Source: Phoenix dactylifera (Eukaryota; Streptophyta; Magnoliopsida; Arecales; Arecaceae). From it: 64,000 nt of DNA. The stretch is taken from contig NC_052404.1 in assembly GCF_009389715.1 (NCBI RefSeq), positions 12,267,756 to 12,331,755 of the forward strand, written 5' to 3'. The notes below the pieces were generated by a model. That model was not told the DNA's origin. It did no database searches and saw only the letters and a list, made by a program, of their open reading frames with translations. Within the stretch, counting starts at the first letter, position 1. Every line of letters starts with the position of its first letter. The position numbers and the translations under genes are program-made. This document shows, one piece after another, positions 50,216 through 63,408 of this stretch.

Positions 50216-52754
50216 ACCTACAAAAGCCACTTTAAAAAATATGGAGATTAAAATTTTTACTCTTACTTTTTTCTAAAAATAATAAAATTTATCTAAAAAA
50301 ATAGAAATCAAATAACCAAATATATTTTCTGCATTGGATTCTATATTTCTGTTTAAAAGAAAAAATAGAAAAAAAAACAAAACTGGATCTTAGCATTTGT
50401 TTGGATAGCTTTGAGAATATTCTGCAGGAATTCTCTAGTAAAGGTCTGGAAGGTTCCAGCCCATGGGTCTCTTGGTCAGCAAAATAACAATACGGTGATC
50501 TATATTTTATTCTTACCAGATTGTTACTGCTGATGTTAGGTTAATATGGTTCATGCTCAGAAGACTTTCCAATCTATAGAGACATCAGGCCCGCCCCCTT
50601 GACTCCTTTATGCTTCCGGCTTTTCCTTCTCTCCAGCTCCAGCACTCTCTTATCCCCCCAGATCTGGCAGATCGTTCCCAAATAAGATTCTCCCTTTCTA
50701 CTAAAAGATTAGTAAAAATATAATACTTTACCAAAAAAGCAAAAAACGAAAACAAAATATATATTAAAATATATCTTTTAATATTAAATATTATGCACTC
50801 ATATATGTTGTCTCCTAGAATGGTCCGTCCTAGGCACTGCGATGAGAAGCGCGACGATGCTGGAGAACTCAGCTATGGGCTGCTCCGGTCGGGATCAGAG
50901 AGGGTGAGCAATCCCTACCGGGGTTCTTGTTAGGTGGATAGAATCCGATCTGAAATAGTACAAATGAAGAAATCTTTTGTTCGAAGCGTATCAGACAAAG
51001 GACTCTCTGATGCCTAAGTCAAGATGGTGCTTCAGGAACAAAAAAAGGTTCTCTCGGAGTCTGTTAGGGCGTCTTGTGTGTATTCACCTTATAGGTTTCT
51101 CTTTTTTAATTGATTGAGTGGAGAAGATTATGTGCCACCGAAGAATTAGGGCTCGTGGGTCGACCAAAATGACTAATTTAGGTACAACCTAGATATCAAG
51201 CGTGAATGTCTTACACATGGATGACGTCTCATCTATCACATTTGTAGAATTTTAGTGATCATTGAGGTTCCTAATTAGGATACGGCTAACCATAAGGAAC
51301 TTATAATATATGAGTTCGGCCGTACAATATTGGCCCGCCAAGTGGCTGCTTCTTATCAGCTGCGTGTTAGTATCATTGCGAATTTTGATTGGTTGGTTCT
51401 TCCGGCTAATTTGAGGATGCATGAATATATAAACAGAGACAAGAATGTAATTAGAATCTAATAATCATGGTGACAAGAGATCTGAAAATTTTATCTTCAA
51501 CCGGACGGTTAGGACTTACTTCAGGACACACAAGGGACCGTACATGCGTGGGTGCAGGAAAAAAAAAAAAAGGCCGCTGGTTCCGGCGAGGGTTGCCAAG
51601 TTACATGTGTGGTTAGGTGGGTGGGAACAAAGGCGCGGGAATCACTTTAACCACGTGAATGGAGTGTGACTTGGCCCTAGTGTTTTTTTTTTTTTTTTTT
51701 TGATAGGAAATGACTTGGCGCTGGTTAGATTGATGTTGTCCGCAAACAGCTTATACAGTACACGGATGAGCTAATCTCTAATGTTTTGATCTAATGATTG
51801 AAATATAATTTAGCAGATTAATCAGTCTAAGATGTATTTTCCTTTGCATAAAATATGTTAATGTGTGACAAAAACTAAGATAATATGTAAATATTTATTA
51901 TTTATGTTTTATGAGCTCAGATTTTTGATCAAGTTTACTTATATATTAAGCTCACTTCTTTAACAGAGCCGAGCGCTGAGTTAGGCAATTTAGCAAGAGC
52001 CCTCTAACAATGGTAAAAATATTCAGATCAAACAATCTTCTTGGAGTAAATTTTCAACATAATGAGTTTTTCGAAATCATCCATCCAATCATGCATAGCT
52101 TTCGACAGTGCAAAACATGCACTTGGGAGAATCGAGCTCTCTCGTCGTTGGTTAAAAGAGAGGAAACAATGACATTATGGCATTGTTTTTTGTGTGTAAA
52201 TGGTGGGTAGCATCCACCTTATACATCAATGTGTTGGTTTGACGCATGGGCATTGCTAAGACATGCCGTATGCTTGCCTGTTACAGTAGCATTTAAGAGG
52301 ATGTGATTCAACTACCCTTCTTCCACCGATCCATAAATCCTGCACCCACCGATCCCCCGGCAACAATGGTGGATAAGGTACGAGAGGTGGAGTTGGAATG
52401 AACCCAACCAATTCAGTGCAAGCTGGAAGAATGAAGCTTGACAAACGTATCCAGGGCATTAGACGTTTATGTGGCACTACTTTAGATGAAACTAATAACC
52501 ACTAAAAAAAGCTAGCATGTTTGTAAACATCTTTGTGAAGTGAATTACATGTAGATAATGCTCCATACTCGCATCATTTCTAAACGTAATTGGATGGCCA
52601 ACTCAGTTGTTCGCTAGGTCACTTCCATGTGAGCCAAAGTGGTTCAAGAATTCGGAGGGTTCACATTCCAAAGATCTTGTAGTCCCAAGATTTTTGGTAT
52701 TATTAGAAATCATATATTCTAAATGAACTCTGGCGCCCTGAGAAACTCTTGTGG

Positions 52755-52755
<1 letters not shown>
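50216..52755. other. Spacer with repeat remnants
   Basis: 50820-51500 again resembles LTR-type DNA (GACTCTCTGATGCCTAAGTC, like the Tat-like LTR) but too weakly to bound. A poly(T) scar lies at 51667-51724. No gene recognised. Confidence 0.4.
51667..51724 (-). mobile_element. Second minimal poly(A) insertion scar
   Basis: TGACTTGGCCCTAG (51667-51680) and TGACTTGGCGCTGG (51711-51724) match at 12 of 14 positions and flank a 30-bp insert made mostly of T, that is poly(A) on the minus strand. This is the expected form of a severely truncated LINE-mediated insertion. Confidence 0.5.

Positions 52756-52803
<48 letters not shown>
52756..52803. repeat. (TC)n microsatellite
   Basis: About 45 bp of TC repeats followed by a short GCCTCCCTCCC tail. 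Confidence 0.95.
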
Positions 52804-52807
<4 letters not shown>

Positions 52808-54607
52808 CCCTCCCTGCCCAAAACGTTAATGCCTATGAAATGGACCTATTCCATCTGAACCCGGCAGTGCATCATTATCTCCTACGACATCATTCTTGGA
52901 ACTTTGAGCCTGTTCATTCTTGTTTTCCTTCACAAACCACTTCCATGGTATTATCAACGCCTCATAATATCATAAGCTTCTGAAATCTGAAGATAGTTGG
53001 GCTGCCCATTTATTGTAAGCGAGACTAATTTGGTGGGCCGGAACCATACAAGTATTCATTCATTTATGAGACCACTGGCCTAGCTAGCATTGGAGCCCAT
53101 TATATAAATCATGATTTTTCTGAAGAACATTTTTGTTTTTTTTGTTTTTGGGTACATCGACAGCTTATATTAGTCTCACATAAGCATTGCCATTAGAGTC
53201 AAAAAAACAAAATACTCCAATAGGTGTTGTCGCAGTCTTAGTCACAATTAGAAATCATGGAAGATTTGTCTTTTTTTTTTTTGAAGACGTAGGCAGCGAC
53301 GAGGATGCGAGCCAGATAAGATAAGATAACCCACAGCATTCTCCCCAGGAAAACATGCCCGACCTCGGATTCTTGGAGCAGTTGGTAGCCAAAATCGGAC
53401 CGGGTCAAGCCCGGACTACGCTGACCTACCTATATGACAGCCCTACCTATATGGTCAATGTTATCCTTGATCTCTCCATATAAAACAACCCATCGGATAG
53501 ACTTCCAAGAAGCAGATTAATTCAACTTTCCCGTTGAATGCCTGGATGGCCCTGCATGGGATTAAATGATTGGAGAATGTCTACCTCGTGTATCTCCTTC
53601 TCAATAGTTTTGACCCAAGAAAGAATTATTAAGACAGATGAGCTACATGATTACGCTAACACAGCACCTAGTTTATTCTTGTTTGCCGGCATATTGCTTG
53701 GGGTAGAAGGGAAACTACTTGTATGATCTGCAGGCACCTACTTGGAAAAGGACGACCATTTTATGGTGACGATGGTCATGGTAGTTGTAGGGACGGAGGT
53801 GGAGGCAGGGCAGATTCTTGGTAGTGAGAAGACAATAATTGTTTTTAATTCCCTTTTCAAATTCTATAAAACCCTATCATAGTCGGCAAATGTAGAAACA
53901 GAAAATTTAGGAAATGTGTGCTTGTTGCAGCAATTTAGGAGTTTCAAATGTTCTAAAGGTGGCATGCATATGCTCATTAGATTGAACATGCACACGTACA
54001 CTAGATGTCTCCCATACCATCCTTGCAGTGCTCTTATATGTTCTTCAACATACATGCACCAATTAGTACTGTTTACTAAATTTTCCAGCTATAATATATA
54101 GGAGGGGGTCTAAGAACAATGGTTCAAACTGTAGTTTAAAAACTACATAAGAGAAGCTAATGAAATGGGCTATAGAGCTTATGTGCTCATCTTGACTATG
54201 AGATGTCGGATAACAAGACTCGTTTGTGCCGTCAACATTTTCATGGCCTTAGAAAGAGTATGCGAGACCCGTGACAGCCAAGTTCAAGGCGGTAGATCGA
54301 TCAAATTAAATTTTGCACGAGCAGTTAGTCTGAATTTTGAAATCAAGTGGCTTAGATCGAAAAGGAACTAAACATGATTAAGCTTTAGTGGGTTATATCA
54401 CCGGTCTAACTAGGGAATAAGCCCGGGGAAGATATTGCATGTGCTGTGGCCGCTGCTAAATCTTTAACATCCACGCACATGTTGGTCTCAGTAAATATGT
54501 CTATATGATGATGGAAGTATTAGTTTAAATATTAGCTTTAACTGAGACATGTCATGTATCTTGGACCATGTAAGTTCTGAATGCTATGAACATATATAGG
54601 ATGACAC
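52804..54607. other. Spacer
   Basis: AT-rich, T runs near 53131 and 53271. No gene or bounded element recognised. Confidence 0.45.
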
Positions 54608-54612
54608 CACCA

Positions 54613-55055
54613 TGTCACAACTCAAAATCTCACCCAAAATGGCTAGCCAGGATGTATTACTTGGGGTTCCTTGATCCTATATAAGCATCCAAAATCTACC
54701 CAGTGAGTAACCGATGTGGGACTAAATACATGCCTGCACAGGTTCTCACATACTCTTCTGTTTAAGTCCTGACGTCCTTGTCGGGTTAAAAGTTCAAATT
54801 CATTCAAATTTAATCACAAGCATCACGATCGACCCATGGTCAGCCCCAATGGATCCGTGTTGCAGTGTCCTTTATTCCACATAGGTTATGGGCTGGATCT
54901 GCTTCGATACCATTTGTCACAACGTAGGATCTCACCTAAAATGGTTAGCCGAAAGACATTATTTGGGTTTCTTGATCCTATGTAAGTACTCAAGATCTAT
55001 CCAGTGAATAACCGATGTGAGATTATATAAATACTCACCTACACGGATCCTCGCA
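54613..55055 (-). mobile_element. TRIM element with 5-bp TSD
   Basis: This is a 443-bp miniature LTR retroelement. LTRs of 136 bp (54613-54748) and 141 bp (54915-55055) are similar along their length (TGTCACAAC start on the plus strand, shared AATCTCACCCAAAATGG-type and ACCGATGTG blocks). The 5-bp duplication CACCA is exact at 54608-54612 and 55056-55060. On the minus strand a primer binding site TGGTATCGAAGC (54912-54901) lies two bases inside the 5' LTR, and a purine-rich tract AAACAGAAGAG precedes the 3' LTR. The internal region is about 166 bp and non-coding. Confidence 0.88.
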
Positions 55056-55060
55056 CACCA

Positions 55061-58000
55061 CTAAGCTGATACAAAATTATAAATTAGTTCTTCAGTGGTT
55101 TATTTTGTTCCGCGTAACTAATTAATGATGTAGAAGCTCATGTGAGCAGTCATGAATGATTCATTACAGGGTTTTGTGATTACAAGAGAACTAATCATCT
55201 AATCTTTGCAAATCTTTTTATGATTCATGGCCAAATATCCTCGGATCTCGACTTTCCATCCCATCGATCGCAATGAACTTTTTCCACACAAACAAACTCA
55301 TTCAGGGTTCCCCACACATGCCAGAATTGGGTGCTGATGGGACGAATCAGGCACTGCAATGTCGAAATCATTAATGGAACTCTTAGCTGAACATTTGCGC
55401 ATAATAATTGGCATGTCATTTAGACGTACAGAAGGAAGACATCCGGCATACATGGACCATATTGGATGACATGAAAAATTTGTTGACATGCGTATGTCTG
55501 CATATCATGTCAATGCCAGGACCTCTTTAGCATTTTCTGTTCCTAACCATCATGGTACTGATAACACATGCATGTTGGCAAGCAAGCGCTACAACTGTCG
55601 AAAAACGGTGCAAACCTTCAGTACAATTGCCGACTAAAAGATATATACTTCCTTTCTTGCAAAACCATTTTTTCTAGGATCCGATCGAGGAGAGAGATGC
55701 AATATGTTGCTATATATGGGCTTGAGCATCATGAAGATTGTGTGTACTACATGCATGCATGGGATAAGGAGGGAGGGAGGGAGGGAGGGAGGGAGGGGGA
55801 GAGAGAGAATCTAAAACATGCATGATCTGAACTCTTAATTTAGCGGATATATTAAGGACTGGTCCAGTTGTATACTTGTATGTAGTCCAAAGCAGCAGAT
55901 AAACAATGAAAAAAATGATGGGTACACTTGATTCCATATACTGCTCACATACTTTAATTAAACCTTTCACTATGTTAGTATAACGTGCCACAGCATCTCC
56001 AGAGCTCCCTAAACAAGGCGGCCCTTCTCCACACATAACTCTAGGGCATAAGTCCTTATTCCCTTTGCTGAATTCTATAGCACCTCTCCTCCACAAACGA
56101 CACCCTCCTACCCATGTGCCCCGCTACCACTGCTTTGAACACCTCACTCAAGAGACTCAGACTCTGTACTTCCCTACATCTCTAGCTGTTCATCACTGAC
56201 CAAATTTGTCACAAAGCCAACATCCCAACGCAAGACAAGACAAAGCCTTTCCTCGATCTCCTTAATGATCCTCGTTTACAAGGATTCGGTAATCTGTAGA
56301 ATTCGAGGCAACCAATATCTCCTCTACTTTTTTAACAAAAGCCTCTTACACCATGAGAGCAACTTCCACCTTTGGAACCCTTCCAACAAAGCCTCCATCT
56401 ATAGACCTTTCTCACAATTACAGCCGCTCCAATAGCAAGAAATTGTTGGGTATGTTCTTAAATTCTCCTGCAACCCATCATAAAATCTTCTGCATGCCAC
56501 CTATTAAGTCAAACTGGACGTTTCCCTCGAGCATTTAAGCATATCCAGATACCATAGCCATTTTAGTGCGCTGCATGTCTTCAAGCATTAAGCCTGTCTT
56601 TGGCATGGCGAGCAAGGGCTAGATTAGGGTTTGGGTTTAGGTCTGGATCTAGGGGCTTTAATCGGTGCAAGAGATGAAAGAAAAGGAGTATAGAGAGCGG
56701 TTGGGGTTATTCCTCTTCGTATCATGAATTGGTGATGGGCTAATACTATAATGTGATGATTCCGTGGGGTGGGTAGGTTTGGGGCCTTGGAAAAGGAAAA
56801 ATAACCGGGTGCAAACAGGAGGAATTTATGGAGAAGAGAGATGTGTCTCATGCCGTAAAACTGCAGAAAAAAGGGAATCCATGTACTGATGCATCAGGTC
56901 ACATCCGTCTTAAAACAGACTCACATGCATGTTGTTTAGTTCTACTGCTGGAATGTCGGTCAGCGAGCTCAGTTGGACGAGGGAGAGAAAAAAGACAACC
57001 GCATTCACCGCTTCCCATGCACTTCAAATTAGTTTCATCCCTTCATGCATCAAATTCTCTCCCTCCCTCCCTCCCTCCCTTGCTCGCACCTTCGGCGCCC
57101 ACCTCCCCTCCCAAAAAAACGAGGGTTGAGAGTTTTTTGCTCCTTGTCAGGGGCCTAGATCAAGAAATAATATTCAGACACAATTTCTAACGAGCCATCC
57201 ACTTTGTTCTCCCCTAGTGCAGAAGGATAATAGATTCTTCTCTATGTAAAATCAGCCTGGGAAAGGATATATATAATATCAGTTTTTAGGTATTAAAGTT
57301 CACAGCTTGTTCTTTATTTGTCCTTAATGTAAAAAAGAAGAAAAAATTATTTTCTTTGAGGAACTTCTTAGTGTAAAAAGATATGAATCTACTAGTAAAA
57401 GAAAAGAAAAAAAAGATGACTGAATCAGTGAACAGAAGCAAGGGTAGCTAAAACACTCACCATGCATGTTGATTTGGAGTCTAGATATATAGGAGATCAC
57501 CAATTAGAGGAGAAAATATGAGCATATGCTTGTAGTGATGCAGATGGAAACTTACCTTATTGTAGCTAGTGATGCAGTGAGCTCTTTCACCTATCCAAAA
57601 GTTGGATTATCCAAAAACTAACTGCAGAAACATCGATACAAGTAATATTGCATGGAGATTTTAATATTTCCATATGCTACTCATATAAACGATGAATGTC
57701 ATATTGAACATCTGCACATGATTCTATCTTATTTTATCATTAAGCATGCGGATGAAAATAAACAAGATACTAGTTTTATGATGATTAGAAGCTGTGATCA
57801 GGTGCAAGATCACCTATTTTCTTTGAAACAATCTACGAAAGAAGACTATATATTATCATAATAAAAATGCAAGCAACTCTTTTTTGTAGAAAGTAAAATT
57901 TCATTCCAATATTCGGCACATCGATATGGTTACAATTTTTGACCAAATAGAAACTTTAAAATTCAAGCATTCACTCTGAAGATGGAAAAGGGCCTTTCAC

Positions 58001-58122
58001 TGAAGATGAGAGGGAAACAGAGGAAGATGAAGATTAAAAACTAAGGAGGAGACGATTGGGATGAACATAAAGGGAAGAAGTATGTTCATTTAAGCACAAG
58101 GGATATGCAATTTTACTTAACT
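55061..58122. other. Spacer and 3' flank of the zinc-finger gene
   Basis: Contains a GGGA microsatellite (about 55767-55799), a short CTCC tract near 57060-57080, and DNA next to 58122 that should include the 3' UTR of the minus-strand zinc-finger gene. Open stretches at 55710-56096 and 56624-56851 (minus) carry no recognised motif. Confidence 0.45.
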
Positions 58123-58977
58123 TCAGGGGGGTCTTCCGAGCCTAAGCTCCAGATCTAATTCTTCAACAGGTCGGGGGCTAAATTTCAGTGTCTCGGATTT
58201 GACTTGTTGCGGGTCAGCTGAATATGGTTTCACAAATAAGGGAGAGGCTGGATCGGTCCTCCGTTTCTTTATGCCGATGGCTTCATCCTCATCATGTGGA
58301 TCTCTTCGTGCCCGACAACCTAATTCTCTTAACCTCAAACTTTCTCGTCGAAGCTTTAATTCTGGGATGGTAAATAGTCGGAGAGTACTAGTTGATGAAT
58401 TTTTGGGGCGTCCGGTGGTAGAGAAAAGGGATTCCTTCAGGTCATCTCGAACAACGCATGCAGAATAGGAAGGAGAGTTTGAGGTGTGCTCACTCAATTT
58501 TTCTTGGGTGGAAGCTGCTGAAATCTTAGGGGAGAGAGATGATTCTGGAACACCACAATTAGGGTTAGGTTTAGGGTTAGAGTTGTATACCAGAGATCCA
58601 GTCTGGGGTGGATATTGTGTGCCCATTGGTGGCATACGAGGAGTAAGATGATGATGCTGACTATTCTCAAGGGGTTCGCTGGAAGGGCTTGAAGATTGTT
58701 TGAGCCTTGCTCGATCCCTCCGATGCACGTTCATGTGACCGCCCAAAGCTTGAGCAGATCGGAATTCTCGTCTACAAAAGCTGCATGTGTAGGATCTCGG
58801 AGGCCATATGCAGCCACCTAAGTGGCCTGCAGAGTCTTCTGCAAAGGCTTGCTCTTCCCACGACTTGCTGTAAGAAGAGCTCACAGAGATGAGAGGGATC
58901 TGGGAGCTGAGAGCCCTATCGCCCAGTTTCCTTCTACTCCACATCCAATACCTTTTTGGCTCCATGGCACTGTGCAT
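58123..58977 (-). CDS. SUPERMAN-type C2H2 zinc-finger repressor
   Basis: This is an intronless nuclear transcription regulator with one plant-type C2H2 finger. From the ATG at 58977 it is 284 residues; an ATG at 58965 is an alternative start, four codons on. The finger [15 protein letters not shown]...[19 protein letters not shown] (about 58-92; ligands C65, C68, H81, H85) carries the invariant QALGGH of plant fingers and matches the SUPERMAN subfamily. A serine/proline-rich linker follows, and the C-terminus ends [12 protein letters not shown] with an EAR motif (LDLELRL) for TOPLESS-type corepressors. SUPERMAN-family members control floral organ boundaries, growth and hormone responses; which orthologue this is cannot be told. 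It is longer than SUPERMAN itself (about 200 residues). The N-terminal [10 protein letters not shown] also suggests a SUP-like clade. Confidence 0.94.
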   Translation of the reverse strand: MHSAMEPKRYWMWSRRKLGDRALSSQIPLISVSSSYSKSWEEQAFAEDSAGHLGGCIWPPRSYTCSFCRREFRSAQALGGHMNVHRRDRARLKQSSSPSSEPLENSQHHHLTPRMPPMGTQYPPQTGSLVYNSNPKPNPNCGVPESSLSPKISAASTQEKLSEHTSNSPSYSACVVRDDLKESLFSTTGRPKNSSTSTLRLFTIPELKLRRESLRLRELGCRARRDPHDEDEAIGIKKRRTDPASPLFVKPYSADPQQVKSETLKFSPRPVEELDLELRLGRPP

Positions 58978-61900
58978 GGATGAAGAAAATTTGAGCAAGA
59001 GTCTAAAACTTGGATGCTGCCGCTAGGGATCTTTCGGATAGGACTTTGAGGAATGGTGGAGACAGATGGAGGAAAGCATCTGCATCCAGTTTAGAGACAT
59101 AGAAAGGATCTATAGACAAGAGAAACTCTCAGCCGAAAAAGTCTTTTGAAGGAAGTTTTGGGTGCTTGCTTTTGTGAAGCTACTTCTGCTTTTTAGCTGT
59201 AGGGTGTGCTTTCCACCCTAATGGAACAATGACTTAGCAGGATTTTCTCAGAAAGTAATAAAGATTCAAATAAAAATCATATTTACTTCTGAAAGGTAAT
59301 TCAGTAATAGTTAAAAGTTTAACTCAGACAAGAAACAACAACTCATCATGATCAGCCTCATCTGACACGAAATAGTTTGCAGCAGTAATCTGTCTAAACA
59401 CGAAACAGCTTCAAGTAATTAAGCAGGGCCTACTCCTAAACAACCACCCTTCTAAAAGGTCTCTCGCACTCAAACAGCAGTCTGGTTTCACTAGGACACC
59501 TAGAATCAAATCAAGATTTGGTGCATTGATTTCAAGCGTTTATTCAGTGTTGATAATTATCAAAACTATTAGATGCACATTCAGAAACTATCTGAAAAGA
59601 CTTCTTTAAGAACCCAGATATATCTATATTTAAATCATGGCCATCTGACCATGAATAAGTAGTTCATGATAATACTTCCTATTTTACCTGGCCTCGATGA
59701 CCAGAAATAGACGTTGCACGGTCGCCAATAAAGAGTTGGCTGCACCAATCTCCTTATTATAATCGGGGGGGGCTGGGATGCGCATGGACAGGATCAGAAG
59801 GTAGTCAGTGCTGCTGGATTAATTTTATGTGAAATTAAGTAAAAATAATATAAACGACAACCGTCGTCTATCCACTGTCCCATTTGTCCAATAATATTAC
59901 AGGATTCCTACAAACATTCAATCATTATGTTTTATTCAAACAACATGTTTCAATAAACAAGTCATAATGGGCTTCTCGTCCTTCATTTGTAGTTAGTTCC
60001 GAGCGCAAGTGTTTGGAATACCTGAGTCATATATTCAACATTAGGTCAATATAATTAGTAATTAAATCATATTAGGGGAAAAAAAACTCAATCTAGTAGT
60101 ATGATCCCTTCTTCCTTCCCAATAAATATTCTTTTATTCTGTGATTTAAATATTAATATTTTCAAAAGTTGGTAGGCATAGTTATTTCTTTTCTTCGCTT
60201 TTTCTTAATATGAGTAGGCATGATTAATTCATCGGAAGTTCTTTGATCAAAAGTTCAGTCATGTTATACGACAAATGGGACATGCTTTATGATATGGAAA
60301 ATTTGATGGTCATCCGATCTAAGCTCGCAGAAACATTTATTGTTGAAATAAATTTCTTCATTTTCCTCGGAGCCAAGATAAGAACCCGCTGACCTAGATT
60401 TACGAAGACTCCTGAGAGTAGTTAAGACAGGGTGGTATCTTGTGTACTGTCACTCCCAAATCTCTCCCCAATCAATTCCAGAGGATTAGACGATGAAGTA
60501 GGGCTGACAACACTACCCCAATACGAACGTTCTTCTTGTTCTTCTTCAATAGAAGTACTCAAATGCTTTGTCTGTCAGGAAAAGGGGATGCGATGCTGTC
60601 CTTTTGTCACAGGTTCCACCTCAATTATCTTTATCCACCACCTATCTTGAAAGAGAGAAAAGATTCATCTCTTCAACATATTTCCTGGTTTCCCACAATG
60701 AAGAAGACTAAAGACAAATAAATGTTTAAGAGGCGCGAAGAGATATAGATATAATATATAAGACTGGTAACTTGGGCATAACGTCTCAATATTTTCTGGT
60801 TGACACATGACGCTGAAACACTGAATGAAATATAACACTGACTTAGCTGGATTGGCGAAAAACGAAAATCTACCGTGCAATGTGTACCTATTCGAAAACT
60901 TGCTCCTTGAATTCAACCAGACCTTTTTGTTGGCCTATATGTTTTCACTTATCTCGTGTGTTGGGAGATTCTTCGTGATCTTAAAATAATCTCAATGAAA
61001 ACCAAGGTATTGAAAGTTAGGTAATATAGTAACAATTTGTAGATTGTTTGCTTTTGAGGGAGTAGGTGGTGCTGTAGTCCCACACTTCAAATCAAAAGAA
61101 TGGGACAGAAGGAGAGCCATAGAACTACGACTTTTAATATTCGCTGGTGTTGGTTGTTATTATCTAGTCTTCTAAGCCAGATGGACTGGAACTCAGTACA
61201 GTTCACTGAATTAGTGCTTATGTTAGATGAGAGCTGCGGGATATGAGCAGTTGTCGCATTTTTTTTTTATATTTTTCTGAGCCTTCTTCGTGTACGAGTT
61301 CCTGGATTTTCCAATATTTAACTAGTCATTTGTCAAATATTTTAGATTCAATAATGTGACATGATGGTTTTGTATCATGGGAGATTAATTGTGCGACAAG
61401 TTATTGTCGAAAGGCTCCATGGTAATACGTGCAAAAAAGTGTTGATAACGTGACTGTGGAGTCTCCTTTAAAAACTTCAAATATTTTTGGCATTATTTGG
61501 TCTCTTCCCTTAGTTTGCAAACTTGAAAAGTTTTGGTTGATGAATGCAAACAAAGCCTGCATGTGGATTTTTTTTTTTTTTTTTGATGACAACGGTGGCT
61601 GAGAGGAGCAATAAGCTATACTTAAAGAATTAACCTCTGTTATTTCTCACTAAAAAAAAGGAGGAAGTGTTAACCTCTGTAGTGTAAAACTCTTTTCTCA
61701 TCATCATCCACTACATACAATGAGGAAAATCCAAGAAAAATACACTAGGTTCTTGCATTGTGACCCAAATGTAGAGCTAGCCAGAAAAGGAGAGGCATTC
61801 TCTTAGCCAGTAAGCAGTACATGGGTTTGTGAATTATGATCTATTCTTCATCTCACCAGCGAAATAACCTGTGACCACAAGTAACCATAGTCAACTTCTA

Positions 61901-63408
61901 TCTGAATGATTTGGCTTATTTACGTTATTTTTTTTTTTAATGACAACTTCCACCACCTTCAGTTATGTGGGTAGATTTTTTATATTAAACTAGATATTTC
62001 AATGATTAGGTTATTACTTTTGTTAGTTCTATAGATTTCCATTATTCCGAAATCCAATTTAGAAGGTACAATTAATTGCAGTGTAGCTGGTATGGATATT
62101 AGCTGATTACGAATTTATCAGAAAAATGAAAAACTTCATTTTTATGCAACTAAAAGAACCTAAAAATTAACCTACCTGTAGAATACAGCAGAACCTTTTT
62201 ACCTGTCCACTCAATCTAGTTCTGGAGATTTCAGATCTTTTTTCTCTTACTCATATTGACCATGATCACTGAAACCAAGAAACTAGGTGGTTTAAAATGA
62301 ATATGTAGATTGTGCTGGAGAAGATAACTTAGCAGTGCTCAGATTAATATAAACTGAGCAGGATTGTACTACTTCTTGTAGAATTGGGTTCATGGGGTTT
62401 ATGATGATTGTGCTGGAGAACATAAGTGCGCAATCCTCAGTAATATAAGCAGGACTTGTACTTTTCTTCTTATTCTTCTTCTTCTCGGGATTGGGTTCAT
62501 TGTGGTTAAGAGAAGTAAAAGAGGTCAACTTCTTTATTTGATTTTTCCTTCTTTGTTTTCACCAGAAAGATTTTTCCTTCTTTTTTTGAAATTAAGGTGA
62601 GCAAACCACCCACCTCCATTTTATGAACCTAGTACATCAAAGTAAGCAGAATGGTTATTGTTATATTAATATGTTTCTAGTATCAATGCTTCTAGCAGTT
62701 TGCCATTTTGTTCTTCCATTCTTGTCACATGCCCATGTATTGATGCAAGCTTGCCGGTCTGTTAACATCTTTAGGCTGTTCTCTGGTTTTTCTATTGGAG
62801 ATTGACAGCAATTTTCTAATAGTTGAGTTAATTTTATATGAACTCATTTGCAAATGGCAAGCCGTTGTCTTTCCAAACCCCATAACTAACCAAATGCGGT
62901 GAATATTTATGCATCACTCATGCATTTTATATGATTTTTACTCAGGATATGATTGTTTGAGTTAGCTGACAATATGAAAGAGGACAAATTTATACAAGGA
63001 CTCAAAGTAGTTTCATATTATATTGATGTTTCTATATCAAACAGTTGTGTATCATCTCATGGTGTTTAGATCACGAGGGACTACATGGAATAAATCCTTC
63101 ACATTTGAGAACAATAAGTAGATCTAATCATCGTGAAATAATAAGCAATGAGGAGTTGCGGGCAGAACTAGACATACGTAGGGGGGTATTGATCACCATC
63201 TGGTTGGTTGCCAACCGCCGGCACACCCTCGAGCTACTCCATCTCCTACGATGCCAATGGTATTTATATATATAACAAGCTATGATCATGCACGTTTTCT
63301 AAAACAGTCCCCTATATATCATCGAAACTCATTTAGGTCTCTAACTTGATTCAAAATATATCTTTTTTTATGAATCAAATCGTAGAAATCAAGTAATGAC
63401 TTCTCACA
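58978..63408. other. Spacer upstream of the zinc-finger gene
   Basis: The first few hundred bases should hold the promoter and leader of the minus-strand zinc-finger gene. The rest is AT-rich with T runs near 61260 and 61570. No gene, RNA gene or bounded element recognised. Confidence 0.45.

Noticed and set aside
58123-58998. Extending the zinc-finger start to 58998
   Set aside because: That codon is TTG; the first ATG is at 58977.
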